Shown here piece after piece: positions 20,768 through 30,679 of a stretch of DNA of 64,000 nt. Source of the DNA: HNR sp040400085. GTDB taxonomy: Bacteria; Actinomycetota; Actinomycetes; Actinomycetales; Microbacteriaceae. The translations under genes were made by a program, and so were the position numbers. The stretch is from NCBI GenBank assembly GCA_040400085.1, contig JBBAQX010000002.1, positions 1 through 64,000 on the forward strand, read 5' to 3'. Under the pieces are notes generated by a model. The model was not told the origin of the DNA, did not search any database, and saw only the letters and a list, made by a program, of their open reading frames with translations. How positions within the stretch are numbered: the stretch's first letter is position 1; every line of letters starts with the position of its first letter.

Positions 20768-21655
20768 GTGTCCGTATTCGGAAACTACGGTGGCGGCAAT
20801 CCCGACAATCCAACGACGGTGATGGCGGCCTCAAGAAAGAACGCGCTGGGTACGCAGTCGATGCGTTACCCCTCCGAGCACGGGCGTTACTACACGATCC
20901 TGGACTTCGTGACGTACGATCGCAAGAACCCCAAGACCAAGGCCATCCGACTTCAGCAGGCCGACGTGGTCCTCCCTCTTCCGCTCAACCTGCGCGAGTA
21001 CTATGCCATCCAGTACGGCGACGTCGCCTTCGACAAGTTGGGTGGTGCCGTGGACTCGCTCGAACCCATCATCAATAAGTACCTCGCCGGAGGCGGTATG
21101 GACATCGCCTCCCTCGGCGACTCGGTGACCGGGCTGTCCCAGGCATTTGCCCGCAACACCGCAGGCTTCATCTCGGACGACCTCGGGGGCCTCATCGACA
21201 GGTTCGCCGGCAACATTGTAAATCCCCACGTGACAGCGGTCTTCCGCGGCGTGGCGCCTCGAGATCACACCCTGTCGTGGAGGTTCACTCCCCGATCCGA
21301 GGCCGAGTCCAGAACCGTCCGGTCGATCATCAATTACGTGCGCGAGCGCATGCATCCCGAGAAGAAGAACGAGTTCCTGCTGAACTTCCCCGACGAGGTC
21401 TACGTCGGCTTCTTTGCGGACGACAAGCCGTTCCTCTATCCGATCTTCAAGTGCGTCGTGACGGGCATCGACACCAACTTAACGTCCGACGGCACCAACG
21501 CCTTCTTCCGAGGATCCGATGAACCCGTCGTGATCGACATGACTCTGAACCTCAAGGAAGTCGAGACCCTCACCCGCGAGGACTTCACCGGGAGGACGGC
21601 GGCGAACAACACCGAGGTCCAGACGGACTCTGACGGCAACGCATTGGGATCCTAA
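20768..21655 (+). CDS. 48: Baseplate tail-tube cap gp48-like
   Basis: A 295-residue protein. The N-terminal part has MRYPSEHG and PLPLNLREYY. A low-complexity hydrophobic middle (about 90-150) is followed by the family hallmark NPHVTAVFRGVAPRDHTLSWRF, then AESRTVRSIINYVRERMHP and a C-terminal beta domain with YPIFKCVVTGI. This matches T4-type gp48, which caps the hub and, with gp54, starts tail-tube growth. GTG start seven bases after AGGAAG. First gene of a late plus-strand operon; the last codon overlaps the gp53 start. Confidence 0.85.
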   Translation: MSVFGNYGGGNPDNPTTVMAASRKNALGTQSMRYPSEHGRYYTILDFVTYDRKNPKTKAIRLQQADVVLPLPLNLREYYAIQYGDVAFDKLGGAVDSLEPIINKYLAGGGMDIASLGDSVTGLSQAFARNTAGFISDDLGGLIDRFAGNIVNPHVTAVFRGVAPRDHTLSWRFTPRSEAESRTVRSIINYVRERMHPEKKNEFLLNFPDEVYVGFFADDKPFLYPIFKCVVTGIDTNLTSDGTNAFFRGSDEPVVIDMTLNLKEVETLTREDFTGRTAANNTEVQTDSDGNALGS

Positions 21656-22185
21656 TGGACTACTTCCGATACTTCCCCAAGGTACAGTACGAGGACGGCG
21701 TCTCCCTACGCAACCTAATGCTACGCGCGGACATGGCGCGGGACATCATCTATCAGTACGGCATCTTCTATCCGTACCGTATCATGGAGCACGAGCGCGC
21801 CGACACCATCGCGTTCGATTACTACGGCGACTCGAGGTACTACTGGCTGGTGCTGGCGTCCAACGAGATCCTAGATCCGTATCACGACTGGCCGCTCTGT
21901 GACGACGACTTCAATCAGTACATCCGCGCGAAGTACGGCACCGTCGAGGATGCGATGTCCACGGTGCACCACTACGAGAATCCGGAAGCCGACTACTGGA
22001 TGACCCCGGAGAGCCGGGCGATCCTACCTCCCGAGGACCGTGTCGGCTTTGACAATGAGAAGACGGTCTGGCAGTGGGAATGGGACCGCAATGAAGGGCG
22101 CAAGTCCATCCGCCTCCTGTCCCGACGCTACGCGGCCAAGGCTCACGCCGATTTCGTCGCCAGCTTCAAGGGCGAGAGGGAGTAG
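21655..22185 (+). CDS. 53: Baseplate wedge protein gp53-like
   Basis: A 176-residue protein with the gp53 pattern: FRYFPKV at the start, HERADTIAFDYYGDSRYYWLVLASNEILDPYHDWPL (about 43-78) and a tail of charged helices. In T4 gp53 joins wedges to the central hub. ATG overlaps the gp48 stop (TAATG). The position between gp48 and gp27 fits. Confidence 0.9.
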   Translation: MDYFRYFPKVQYEDGVSLRNLMLRADMARDIIYQYGIFYPYRIMEHERADTIAFDYYGDSRYYWLVLASNEILDPYHDWPLCDDDFNQYIRAKYGTVEDAMSTVHHYENPEADYWMTPESRAILPPEDRVGFDNEKTVWQWEWDRNEGRKSIRLLSRRYAAKAHADFVASFKGERE

Positions 22186-22188
22186 AGA

Positions 22189-23589
22189 TTGGTAGGATCC
22201 ACCGAAACCCGCGGTATTGCCCACGTAGTCGACGTAGAGAAGCTGGACATCGTCAATCATCAGGACGAGGTCTTCGATCTACGCGCAGTGTTCACTGAGA
22301 TCGAGATCACGAGCTCCATCTTTGAACCGGGCATCCACGGCACCATCACCGTGTACGATGCAATCGGTCTCATTAACCAAGTTCCCATCGTCGGTGAGGA
22401 GCGCATTCGCATTCGGTACCGCACGCCGGAGAACCGACCCAAGGAAGGCGAGTTCATCGTCTGGCGTTTGACTGACGAGCACCCGGACGAGAAGGGCAAC
22501 AGCTCCGTCTACCGTCTGCACTTCTGCAGTCCTGAGATGATCTGGAACGCGCGCAACACCGTCAGCAAGAGCTACCCTCAGACGGATGAGGCACTGTCCA
22601 TCGTCAACGATCTAATGATTACGTACCTAAGAACCCGCAAGGAACTTAGGACGCGTGACACCGTCATCAAGGACCCGGCCAAGATCCTCGTGATCCCGTC
22701 CTATAAGCCGTTCGAGGCAATCGACATGGTGCGCCGTCGCGCGTACACCGAGGACGGCAGCAGCAACTACTTCCTGTTCTTCGAGCGGTGGGACTATTGG
22801 TACTTCACCACTCTGGACCAACTCGTCGCCCAACCGATCAACAACCGTTCCAACGATGCCGTGGAAGGTGGGTCCGCACTACCGAACCCAGAGGAGTGGA
22901 GTAAGGACTACTGGACCTACGCATCCGATAAGTTCCAGTTGGACTCCGTCAATGCACGGGACATTCGCCGCATCAACATCATGCGTATCGTCAGCCGCTT
23001 CAATTCATTGGAAAAGGTGGAGGAAGGTGCGTACGACAACGAGGTGGTGCAGTACTCCATCATTGACAAGGAGGTCACGAGCAAGACCTTCAACTTCCTG
23101 CAGGACTTCAATGTCCTCATGGGTGGATCCAAGGACACCTTCGCCACCGCGTCGCCCCGCGGCAACTACGAGAAGGAGAGGCCGAACACCGACCGCTTCC
23201 TGACCGACACCGGTGTGGTCGATCTCGGTTACGCGGGCGCGCAGTCGCCCAAGGCATTCTTCCGCCTGAAGGATCCCGAGGAGAAGCCGGACATCGTCAA
23301 GAAGAGCGGCCTCGCCTATCAATCAATCAAGGTTCTCCTCGAGCAGATCCGTATCTCCATTACGGTCCCGGGTGACACGATGGTCGACATCGGCGACATC
23401 ATTCACCTGGTCATCCCGCGGTTCGACTCGCTGGGTAAGGCCGAACCAGACAAGTTCCTCTACGGTAAGTACATAGTGGCGAACCTGAGGGATTCCATCC
23501 TAGTCCCGGACAAGCACACAATGTCCGTGGACCTGCACCGTGACGGATTCTGGCAGAAGATCGGACCGTCGGATTTGAATCGGGAATGA
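22189..23589 (+). CDS. 27: Baseplate hub protein gp27-like
   Basis: A 466-residue protein with a beta-rich N-terminal domain (VFTEIEITSSIFEPGIHGTITVYD, about 35-60), FHFCSP-like and SYKPFEAIDMVRRRA segments and a C-terminal tube-like domain (PGDTMVDIGDIIHLVIPRF, YGKYIVANLRDSI). This is the T4 gp27 plan: two tail-tube-like domains forming the trimeric hub that holds the gp5 spike. T4 gp27 has 391 residues. TTG start at 22189, four bases after the gp53 stop. Followed immediately by gp5. Confidence 0.83.
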   Translation: MVGSTETRGIAHVVDVEKLDIVNHQDEVFDLRAVFTEIEITSSIFEPGIHGTITVYDAIGLINQVPIVGEERIRIRYRTPENRPKEGEFIVWRLTDEHPDEKGNSSVYRLHFCSPEMIWNARNTVSKSYPQTDEALSIVNDLMITYLRTRKELRTRDTVIKDPAKILVIPSYKPFEAIDMVRRRAYTEDGSSNYFLFFERWDYWYFTTLDQLVAQPINNRSNDAVEGGSALPNPEEWSKDYWTYASDKFQLDSVNARDIRRINIMRIVSRFNSLEKVEEGAYDNEVVQYSIIDKEVTSKTFNFLQDFNVLMGGSKDTFATASPRGNYEKERPNTDRFLTDTGVVDLGYAGAQSPKAFFRLKDPEEKPDIVKKSGLAYQSIKVLLEQIRISITVPGDTMVDIGDIIHLVIPRFDSLGKAEPDKFLYGKYIVANLRDSILVPDKHTMSVDLHRDGFWQKIGPSDLNRE

Positions 23590-23590
23590 A

Positions 23591-26500
23591 ATGATACCTG
23601 ACCTTGAACCAGAGAGCTACTCCCGAGACGGGGAGATGGTGCCGTACGTTGGAGTCGTCGAGGACGTCGCCGATCCTATGCAGGTCGGACGCGTTCGCAT
23701 TCGCGCCATCGGTTTCCATTCCGAACGCGCCGAGGGATCCATCCCGACGGAGCACCTTCCCTGGGCGTACGTCATGCTGCCGACAACGGCATCGGGTATG
23801 TCGGGCGTCGGATCGACACACGGCCTGGTCGACGGCTCCTGGGTCTTTGGGTTCTTCCTCGACGGTCGCGACGCGCAGCAGCCCATCGTCTGCGGTTCGT
23901 TCGTCGGCGCACCCGGTCTCTCCAAGATGCAGCGCGACATCGTCGGCGCGAACATGGGCCTCAGCTCCGTCGCCGCGGGTCCGATGGGCGGCTACTTCCA
24001 GACGGCACTGGCTACCGTCATCGGCGGCCTGGGACTCCCGACTCGCTTCGGCGCGACCGTCGGCGGTCTTCTCAACCTCGTCAACCTGCTGAAGAACAAG
24101 GACGCGCTCAAGGTCCTCGAGCAGGTCGAGAAGGTCACCAACACCTCGGGTAAGCCTGACTATCAGCAGCCGACCATGACAAAGATCATGGACCGCGCGA
24201 CCGTGGCAGAAGTCACCAAGGCGGTGTCACAGGTCAACTCGACATTCCCGTCGACCGCAGGGCTCGGCGTCAGCGCGGTGGTCAATGGTGTCGACCTTGT
24301 CACAAGGCTGTTCGCCATGGGAGGTGCGGGCGGATTCCTGTCCTCCGGCGGAGCCAGCCCCCTGTCGACCGCCAGCTTCGGCAACCTGCTGGGTCCGGCG
24401 GGCAGCGAACTGACCGCAGAGAATGCCGGCGTGAGCGTACGCACGGACTACGACAAGATTGCGGCGTCTGCCCCGGAGAATGCCGGCGCCCTCGTGGTGC
24501 ACGGTACGGGTTCCAGCAAGCACTCGACGTACACGGTCGACGCCTTCCGTCGGACGCAGACGAACTCGGCGGAAACGGTCTCTCAGAACCTGAGCCAGTT
24601 CGACTACATCATTGACCAGACCGGACAGATCATCAAGGGCGCCCTGCAGACCGGTAAGAACAACGGGTTCGACATCGGAGGTCAGTTGGCCTCGGCACTA
24701 TCGGTCGCACTGGTCGGTGGACGCAACGGAAACTCCAAGGACGGACGAGGACCGCTCGAGTCCCTCTACTGGCCGGTGCAGCTGCAGGCGCTGCAGAAGC
24801 TCTCCGAGGCATTCCTGCGTCGTTTCCCTCAGGCAGCCGTCATGGGTGCCGGTGAGGTCGGAGCGGGTGACCCAGGGTTCAACGTATCGGAGTGGGCACG
24901 CACCGTCTTTGGTGAAGCGGCGAACGCACCGGTCGGTGGCGTCCAGAAGGTAGTCGGTACGGGAACCAATGCGGTCGGTCCCACCGAGGTCGATCCGACG
25001 AACGCGGGCTCCTCATCCAACTTCCAGAAGGCCAGCTTCCTGAATGACGTGGGTGGACGCCCACGTGGTTTCATGGGAGGACCGAGCCACCCGTCACCGG
25101 CCTACGCAATGCGTCGAGAGTCGGACGTTCCCGCGTACGCCCGATCCAACGGTCTCACGACCGGTTCCGGCATCCCGAGCACCGATGCCGCTCAGGGTAA
25201 CCCGGCGAATCAGTACTCGGCCGTTCAGCAGGAAGTCTCCCAGCACGGCTTCAAGGTCGCACGAGAGGCCGACACACTGGAAGCCCGCGCCATCCCGGCG
25301 AACTGGGCGGTACCTCAGTACCCTCACGGCGGCGAGTACGGACGCACCCACGTGGTGCGTTCAACCGAGGCCGGTCACCACATCATGCTGGACGACACCC
25401 CGGGCCGTCAGAAGGTCGAGATCATGCACGGATCCGGTTCTATGATCCAGGTCCAGTCCGACGGTTCCGGTCTGTTCTACATCAAGAAGGACGGGTACAC
25501 CGTCGTGCTCGGCGACAACAACATCGGCGTCGCCGGCAACATGAACATCTCGGTAGGCGGATCCATGAAGGTCTCCGTCGAGGGCGACTTGATCTACGAC
25601 GTCACGGGTAAGATCACATTCAACGGCGCGTCCGACATGACGGAGTTGATCCGAGGCAACCGTGCGACCGTCACCGAGGGATCCCACCTGTTCCAGGCGA
25701 AGAAGAACGCGGTGCACAGGGTCGGCAAGGACATGACCACGTCCGTCGGCGGCAAGGCGTCCCGCGCCGTCAGAGGCAACAGCGACGACAGCGTCGACGG
25801 CAACCGTCACATGACCACGCAGCAGGATCACAACGAGTTCACCGCGGGCAACCGTAACGAACTGACCATGCAGGCGAAGGCCACGCACGCCCACAACATC
25901 ATGACTCAGTCCCTCGGCGAGATCATGCAGAGCTCCAAGGGCTCGACCACGATGTCCGCCAAGGGTAAGATGACCATGGTTGCCGACGGCGACACTCACG
26001 TCGAGTCCAAGGCCGACGTGCAGGTCAAGTCCGGTGCTAAGACCGGAATCGAGGCAGGATCCTCACTGGACATCAAGTCCGGGACGACAACCCACGTCGA
26101 GGCGGGCGGGGCCATGGGAGTCAAGACGGGTGGACGACTGGCCGCGCAGTCCTCGGGTGCCACCGACATCAAGGCTGGCGGAGACGTCAATATCGACGGC
26201 GGCTCGGACATCAACCTCAACTCCGGTCTCGCCGGCGACGCGCCGGACGCATCCAGCGTCGATGCAGTGTCGACGGTCAACGTCGAGGAACCGCCTGCGA
26301 ACCTCTCCAATGACGGCAACCCGGCCAGCAAGGACGGCAACCTCGACTCCGAGCAGGTAACCCAGGGTGAGATCGACAAGAACGAGGCCATGTGCGACGG
26401 CTCCGAAACCGCCGGTGGATCCGGTGGCGGAGGAGGTGGCGGAGGAGGTGGTGGGGAAGGCGGTTCCTATCAGGAGGCGAACTTCACCCCTGCGCAGCTC

Positions 26501-27601
26501 GGTTCGCAGATCACCCCGGCCGACACTGGAAACTTCAAGGCCGACGGCTGCTACATCGCCAACGACCTTGTGAACCGCGGTTGGTCCAAGGAAGGCGCGT
26601 CCATGATGGTCTCCAACATGGTCAATGAATCCGGTCTCAACCCCGCCATCGAGATCAACGACGTAGGTAAGACCGCCACGGGACTGGTGCAGTGGCGAGC
26701 GGAACGTCGCGACGCTCTCCTGCGCTTTGCCAGCCAGAACGGCATGGACTACAGGACGCGTGACACGCAGCTGGCCTTCCTCGATTATGAAGCCCGTTCC
26801 TACATGTCCGGCAAGGGCGGCGCGACGCTCATCAACGGTAGCGGCAACGCACTCGAGATCTTTAGGGCCGGCGCCCTGTACGAACAGTACCGGGGATGGA
26901 AGGGCGGCAGCGAGTTCGATGCTCGTGCCAACCTCGCCGCTGGTTTCTACAAGGACTGCTTCGGTGGGACGTTCGACACCTCCTACACCGGCACACCTTC
27001 CTCAACGGAGGGTTACACCGGCGGTGGTGCGGGCAACGCGTCCGAGAACTCGGGTAACGCGACTGACGTCAGCTACGGCGGTACCGGCCAGTACGACCTC
27101 ACCCCGAAGAACAACAGTTCCAAGGGTGCGTACGTCGAGGGATCCGACAGTGGTGCCGGAATCAACTGGGGACAGAAGATCTCGCCGAACTTCACCCTGG
27201 GACAGCTCTGCCCGACCAGCAAGTTCCACGCCGGTATGAACATGTCCGGCGGCGGCATGCTCTCGTCCGACCAGATCATCCGCAACCTCTCGGTCGTGGC
27301 AATGAACGTACTGGAGCCGATGCTCGCCACGTTCGGCAACGTCCACGTCATGTCGGGTTACCGTTCCCTCTCCTACAACAACGCGCTGCGCGCCCGTGGG
27401 TTGGGAGCGGCAAAGAACTCCGACCACATGAAGGGACAGGCTGTCGACGTACAGATCCGCGGCGTCTCGCCGTCGCAGGTGGCGGCATGGGTCGACCGTA
27501 CGCTCGACGCGAACGGCGTGGGGCGTTACCCGTCATTCACTCACGTCTCGTACTATGAAGGCGGCGGCAAGGGTCGCACTCGCCATTGGGGCCACAACTG
27601 A
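23591..27601 (+). CDS. 5: gp5-like spike with amidase-like, lysozyme and peptidase M15 domains
   Basis: A 1336-residue spike, much longer than T4 gp5 (575). It has an N-terminal OB domain (about 15-110) and an amidase_2-like domain (about 295-445) with VVHGTG (His304), FDYIIDQTGQIIKG and SVALVGG. The later zinc-binding positions read GAGEVGAGDPG (around 420) instead of G-H-x-D...C-P-G, so it is probably inactive. A VgrG/gp5C-type beta-helix of short Gly/Thr/Val repeats follows (about 590-900), then a glycine linker. Next comes a tail lysozyme domain (about 970-1125) with MVNESGLNP (Glu1013) and TGLVQWR, and a C-terminal M15 peptidase with SGYRS, His1279, Asp1286 and His1318. It should pierce and digest the envelope during contraction. 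Confidence 0.88.
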   Translation: MIPDLEPESYSRDGEMVPYVGVVEDVADPMQVGRVRIRAIGFHSERAEGSIPTEHLPWAYVMLPTTASGMSGVGSTHGLVDGSWVFGFFLDGRDAQQPIVCGSFVGAPGLSKMQRDIVGANMGLSSVAAGPMGGYFQTALATVIGGLGLPTRFGATVGGLLNLVNLLKNKDALKVLEQVEKVTNTSGKPDYQQPTMTKIMDRATVAEVTKAVSQVNSTFPSTAGLGVSAVVNGVDLVTRLFAMGGAGGFLSSGGASPLSTASFGNLLGPAGSELTAENAGVSVRTDYDKIAASAPENAGALVVHGTGSSKHSTYTVDAFRRTQTNSAETVSQNLSQFDYIIDQTGQIIKGALQTGKNNGFDIGGQLASALSVALVGGRNGNSKDGRGPLESLYWPVQLQALQKLSEAFLRRFPQAAVMGAGEVGAGDPGFNVSEWARTVFGEAANAPVGGVQKVVGTGTNAVGPTEVDPTNAGSSSNFQKASFLNDVGGRPRGFMGGPSHPSPAYAMRRESDVPAYARSNGLTTGSGIPSTDAAQGNPANQYSAVQQEVSQHGFKVAREADTLEARAIPANWAVPQYPHGGEYGRTHVVRSTEAGHHIMLDDTPGRQKVEIMHGSGSMIQVQSDGSGLFYIKKDGYTVVLGDNNIGVAGNMNISVGGSMKVSVEGDLIYDVTGKITFNGASDMTELIRGNRATVTEGSHLFQAKKNAVHRVGKDMTTSVGGKASRAVRGNSDDSVDGNRHMTTQQDHNEFTAGNRNELTMQAKATHAHNIMTQSLGEIMQSSKGSTTMSAKGKMTMVADGDTHVESKADVQVKSGAKTGIEAGSSLDIKSGTTTHVEAGGAMGVKTGGRLAAQSSGATDIKAGGDVNIDGGSDINLNSGLAGDAPDASSVDAVSTVNVEEPPANLSNDGNPASKDGNLDSEQVTQGEIDKNEAMCDGSETAGGSGGGGGGGGGGGEGGSYQEANFTPAQLGSQITPADTGNFKADGCYIANDLVNRGWSKEGASMMVSNMVNESGLNPAIEINDVGKTATGLVQWRAERRDALLRFASQNGMDYRTRDTQLAFLDYEARSYMSGKGGATLINGSGNALEIFRAGALYEQYRGWKGGSEFDARANLAAGFYKDCFGGTFDTSYTGTPSSTEGYTGGGAGNASENSGNATDVSYGGTGQYDLTPKNNSSKGAYVEGSDSGAGINWGQKISPNFTLGQLCPTSKFHAGMNMSGGGMLSSDQIIRNLSVVAMNVLEPMLATFGNVHVMSGYRSLSYNNALRARGLGAAKNSDHMKGQAVDVQIRGVSPSQVAAWVDRTLDANGVGRYPSFTHVSYYEGGGKGRTRHWGHN

Positions 27602-27625
27602 CTTGAATAATAGGTGTATGATTGG

Positions 27626-29737
27626 ATGAAGAAGCTATTCCTCCCTCCGGGTTCGAAGGTAGTCGGCAGCCAAGTCACGCTGGCCTCAGGCGACGTCGTT
27701 CCAAAGTGGGTCCTCATCGGAGTTCCCGCTCGTCAGACCATCCCGCTGACAAAGCAATCGGGGGTCGGTCTCGAACCGTCGGGCGTCTATGTCGATGTGG
27801 TGACGGGTGCGGTGACGACCAATCCACCTCCTGTGACAGGTTACACGGGCAGCCGCTCGGGTAGTTACGACTTCTCCACGTTCACGCGGTACGTTCCTCG
27901 TGAGAAGTTCGTTAAGCTGGTCGGTGATTCCATTCCTAAGAAGCCGACCCTGCCCGATGTGTCCAACGATCCCGGTTACTTTGTGCAGATCGACGCGTCG
28001 GCGCGCGAGACATTCCCAATCGACGAGAAAGTACCCAGCCCCATCGTCGACACCATACCCATCGGTTCGGGATACACCGTCCGTAGTGCGTTGATCTGGG
28101 AGGGCCGCCCGCAGGAGCTTGCTCCTCAGGACTCGACGTCCGAGGAGGAGATCATCCTCAACATGCGCCGCGTGGTCGTCAACGTGCTGAACCGACTAGA
28201 CGCGGACAATGCCTACAAGGAGGGGTACTCCATCAACCTCGCCTGGCGTATCCGCAGCTGGTTCGTCGACTCCAACTACTGGACGCCGGATCCCGAGAGC
28301 CACGTCGGTTCGACCGTGCGCATCGAGTTCACCGGTGCGAAGGATGAGGTCTACCGTAAGGCCGTCGACCTGGCGACCAAGCTGTCCTTCGAGCGCATGT
28401 ACCTCGACTACCGCAGTGACGGACGCACCCTCATCACCATCGTCGCCCCGGAGGGAAGGACCGCCCGCCGCATCGGCACGCGTTACGACGACATCCTCGT
28501 GAGCGACAACCGTTTCATCTGCGCGTCCGGCGGGTCGGACATCACCGAGGATCCGCCGCTCGCCACTCGTGAAACCGACGCGGAGGTCCAGCCCGCGCTG
28601 AACGACAACTACTACTCGCTGTACATCGCGCTGAAGCGTAACCCCGACGTCTACGGTGGCATCACCGCCGTGCAGGAGATCCTGAGGCAGCTCGGCTTCC
28701 CGAGCAACCCGCTTCTCTCCGGCATCGCAGGGTTCACCGAGTCGGCCGGTTCCGCCGCGTCCGTCGGCAAGGAGCTGATGAGCAAGCTGACCGGACTCAT
28801 TCAGTGTCCTCCCGTCAGCAGCAACCCGAAGCTGTTCCCGACGTCGTCCCACCCAGCATTCCGTGGTCTCAGTGACCACACGCAGCTGGATGACACCGAC
28901 ACGCAGGACACCATTCCGCATACCGTCCGTACGAACAACCCGCTAAAGGTAAAGACCGTCAAGGGAGTGACCGACCTCAAGGATCGGTTCGGTTACCTCG
29001 GAGACGCGAACGGTGTGGCCGTCTTCAGGGACCACATCGGTGGCGCCGCGGCCGGCCTGGCGTACCTGATGACCATGGGAGGCGGCACCGTTGCCGGAGC
29101 AGCAAAGGCCGTCCTCGGTGCGGTCGGTTCGTCCGACGACGGATCCGACATCACCACCGTCACCATGTCGAAGGTCATGCAGGGTCTCGGGCAGGCCCTG
29201 TTCGGCATCCCCGATCCCACCGGCGCCGTGCAGGAATGTGCCACGATCACGGACGACCTGGAATCGTTGGTAACCACCGCGGCGTCCATGGCGGCCAGTC
29301 TGTTGGGCATCCAGACGTCTCCCCTGACGAAGAACGAATGGGACTCCGCGTACCAGATCGCGAAGAATCAGGCCGGAAGCGGAGTCACGAAGTCGTCCAC
29401 CGGCCTGAGTCTCCCGGTCACCGAGAGACAGGACAACTCGGTGCAGGCGACCGGCAGCCGCACCGAGAAGCAGGGTAAGGACGCCCCGTCAACGGTGGAT
29501 GAGGAGAAGGCAAAGAACGAGAAGTGGAACCCCATCGCCAACTTCGAGCACTATGCCGAGAACGTCTGGAAGACCTGGGTCCAGTCGGGCATCATCAAGT
29601 ACGAACAGAAGTCCGGTGCCGACGACAAGGACAAGATCGGTAAGAAGACCGACAAAGAGAAGCTCGAGCAGAACCCGAAGACCTACACCACGACGACGGT
29701 CATCGAGTCGCTTCCCGGAGGGTCACGCAGCGAGTGA
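27626..29737 (+). CDS. Large baseplate-associated structural protein
   Basis: A protein of about 700 residues following gp5. The N-terminal 120 residues are Pro/Gly-rich and beta-like; the middle has globular segments (NMRRVVVNVLNRLDADNAY, KRNPDVYGGITAVQEILRQLGFP). About residues 455-520 form an Ala/Gly-rich hydrophobic stretch (HIGGAAAGLAYLMTMGGGTVAG), and the C-terminus is charged and Lys-rich. The ATG at 27626 lies nine bases after AGGTG; a GTG at 27614 is also possible. It probably belongs to the hub or wedge; I recognise no family. It ends next to a convergent gene. Confidence 0.7.
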   Translation: MKKLFLPPGSKVVGSQVTLASGDVVPKWVLIGVPARQTIPLTKQSGVGLEPSGVYVDVVTGAVTTNPPPVTGYTGSRSGSYDFSTFTRYVPREKFVKLVGDSIPKKPTLPDVSNDPGYFVQIDASARETFPIDEKVPSPIVDTIPIGSGYTVRSALIWEGRPQELAPQDSTSEEEIILNMRRVVVNVLNRLDADNAYKEGYSINLAWRIRSWFVDSNYWTPDPESHVGSTVRIEFTGAKDEVYRKAVDLATKLSFERMYLDYRSDGRTLITIVAPEGRTARRIGTRYDDILVSDNRFICASGGSDITEDPPLATRETDAEVQPALNDNYYSLYIALKRNPDVYGGITAVQEILRQLGFPSNPLLSGIAGFTESAGSAASVGKELMSKLTGLIQCPPVSSNPKLFPTSSHPAFRGLSDHTQLDDTDTQDTIPHTVRTNNPLKVKTVKGVTDLKDRFGYLGDANGVAVFRDHIGGAAAGLAYLMTMGGGTVAGAAKAVLGAVGSSDDGSDITTVTMSKVMQGLGQALFGIPDPTGAVQECATITDDLESLVTTAASMAASLLGIQTSPLTKNEWDSAYQIAKNQAGSGVTKSSTGLSLPVTERQDNSVQATGSRTEKQGKDAPSTVDEEKAKNEKWNPIANFEHYAENVWKTWVQSGIIKYEQKSGADDKDKIGKKTDKEKLEQNPKTYTTTTVIESLPGGSRSE

Positions 29738-29944
29738 TCAGTACAGCATTTCCACGGTGACCCACAGGAGCGCAATGAAGGCCGCCCCAGTTCCTGCGAG
29801 GTAGAACAGCGCCGCGATGTCGCCGAACACCTTCAGTACCCAGATGAGGCCGAGCACGAAGCTGATCCCGAGGACCAGGGCCGTGGTGATCACGATCGCC
29901 GATATGACGAACGCCACCGCAAACTTCTTGATTAATGTCATCAC
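29738..29944 (-). CDS. Small two-helix membrane protein
   Basis: A 68-residue protein, almost entirely hydrophobic, with helices at about 8-33 and 42-66 separated by a short loop with Gly-Asp. Last gene of the minus-strand early operon 31171-29738; its start overlaps the previous stop. It could act in the envelope, but no family is recognised. Confidence 0.72.
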   Translation of the reverse strand: MMTLIKKFAVAFVISAIVITTALVLGISFVLGLIWVLKVFGDIAALFYLAGTGAAFIALLWVTVEMLY

Positions 29945-30186
29945 TTATCCTCTATCGGGAGAAGAATCCCCTTAGTCTTCAATGTGTAACGAACGTCATC
30001 ACTGTCGTCGGGAACCTGTACCTTATGCAGTTCAATCCCTGGCCACGCCATGAGTGAATCGCGGATCATTGCCTCGGCGTCGGACCACGCGATGTCCAGA
30101 TGGTACTCGGAGTAGACGCGATTCACGAGGGTGGCAACCACCTCCTCCGGAATCTTCAGCTTCTCCCTGTCCTTGTCCTGTCTCAT
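29941..30186 (-). CDS. Small W-P-G family protein
   Basis: An 81-residue protein. A helical N-terminal half (PEEVVATLVNRVYSEY) is followed by the motif DSLMAWPGIELHKV and, about 25 residues on, GILLPIEDK. The motif [LM]-x-x-W-P-G followed by a short beta hairpin ending L-P is shared with the products of 30374-30679, 30672-30800 and 30800-31171, so these are probably diverged paralogues. Function unknown. Start overlaps the previous stop by four bases. Confidence 0.7.
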   Translation of the reverse strand: MRQDKDREKLKIPEEVVATLVNRVYSEYHLDIAWSDAEAMIRDSLMAWPGIELHKVQVPDDSDDVRYTLKTKGILLPIEDK

Positions 30187-30395
30187 TTGTTCTTCTCAAA
30201 GTAGTCGTTGATTTCCTTCTCCCAGTCCGCGTTGCGGCGATCCAACTCGTCGGCGAGTTGCCGCAGCTGATAGGCTGGGATGGTTCCTGCTCCCTTGGGC
30301 CAGTAGTAGACGAAACCGTCGACGTCCTTCACGAACTCGCCGGCCTCGTCGGCCTTCCTGACAATGTCGGTCGTCACGGACCTTCTCCAGTCCAT
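30183..30395 (-). CDS. Small phage protein of the YWP..QLRxLADELD type
   Basis: A 70-residue protein with VDGFVYYWPKGAGTIPAYQL followed by RQLADELDRRNADWEKEI. This layout (a beta hairpin with W-P-x-G, then a helix A-D-E-L-D-x-x-N) is common in small phage proteins of unknown function. The start overlaps the end of the upstream gene by 22 bases. It differs from the W-P-G group next to it. Confidence 0.7.
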   Translation of the reverse strand: MDWRRSVTTDIVRKADEAGEFVKDVDGFVYYWPKGAGTIPAYQLRQLADELDRRNADWEKEINDYFEKNK

Positions 30396-30679
30396 TCCCC
30401 GGGCTGACGGCCCAAATTCTCCTCACCGCCATGGGGGAGGATGATGACGGAATAGTTGGACAACTGTCCGGTCAGCAGATTGATGTTATTCCGCCACTCG
30501 TCCTTGCGCCCCGGCCATGCGGCCAGCCCTGCGGCGATGTTCTTGCGCTTCTTGGCCCGCAGGAGGTCCTTAAACGCTTCTGTGAAGCGGGGGTGAAAGT
30601 CGGTCCATTTGTCTCCGTAATCGTCTATGCAAGCCGCCTCCACCACTTCGGGCGAGATCATGCGGGTGAGGTCACTCAT
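30374..30679 (-). CDS. Small W-P-G family protein
   Basis: A 101-residue protein: MSDLTRMISPEVVEAACIDD, FTEAFKDLLRAKKRKNIAAG, then LAAWPGRKDEWRNN and a strand ending NYSVIILPHGGEENL. It shares the helix, W-P-G and I-L-P layout with its neighbours. Translationally coupled with the genes on both sides. Function unknown. Confidence 0.7.
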   Translation of the reverse strand: MSDLTRMISPEVVEAACIDDYGDKWTDFHPRFTEAFKDLLRAKKRKNIAAGLAAWPGRKDEWRNNINLLTGQLSNYSVIILPHGGEENLGRQPGEWTGEGP

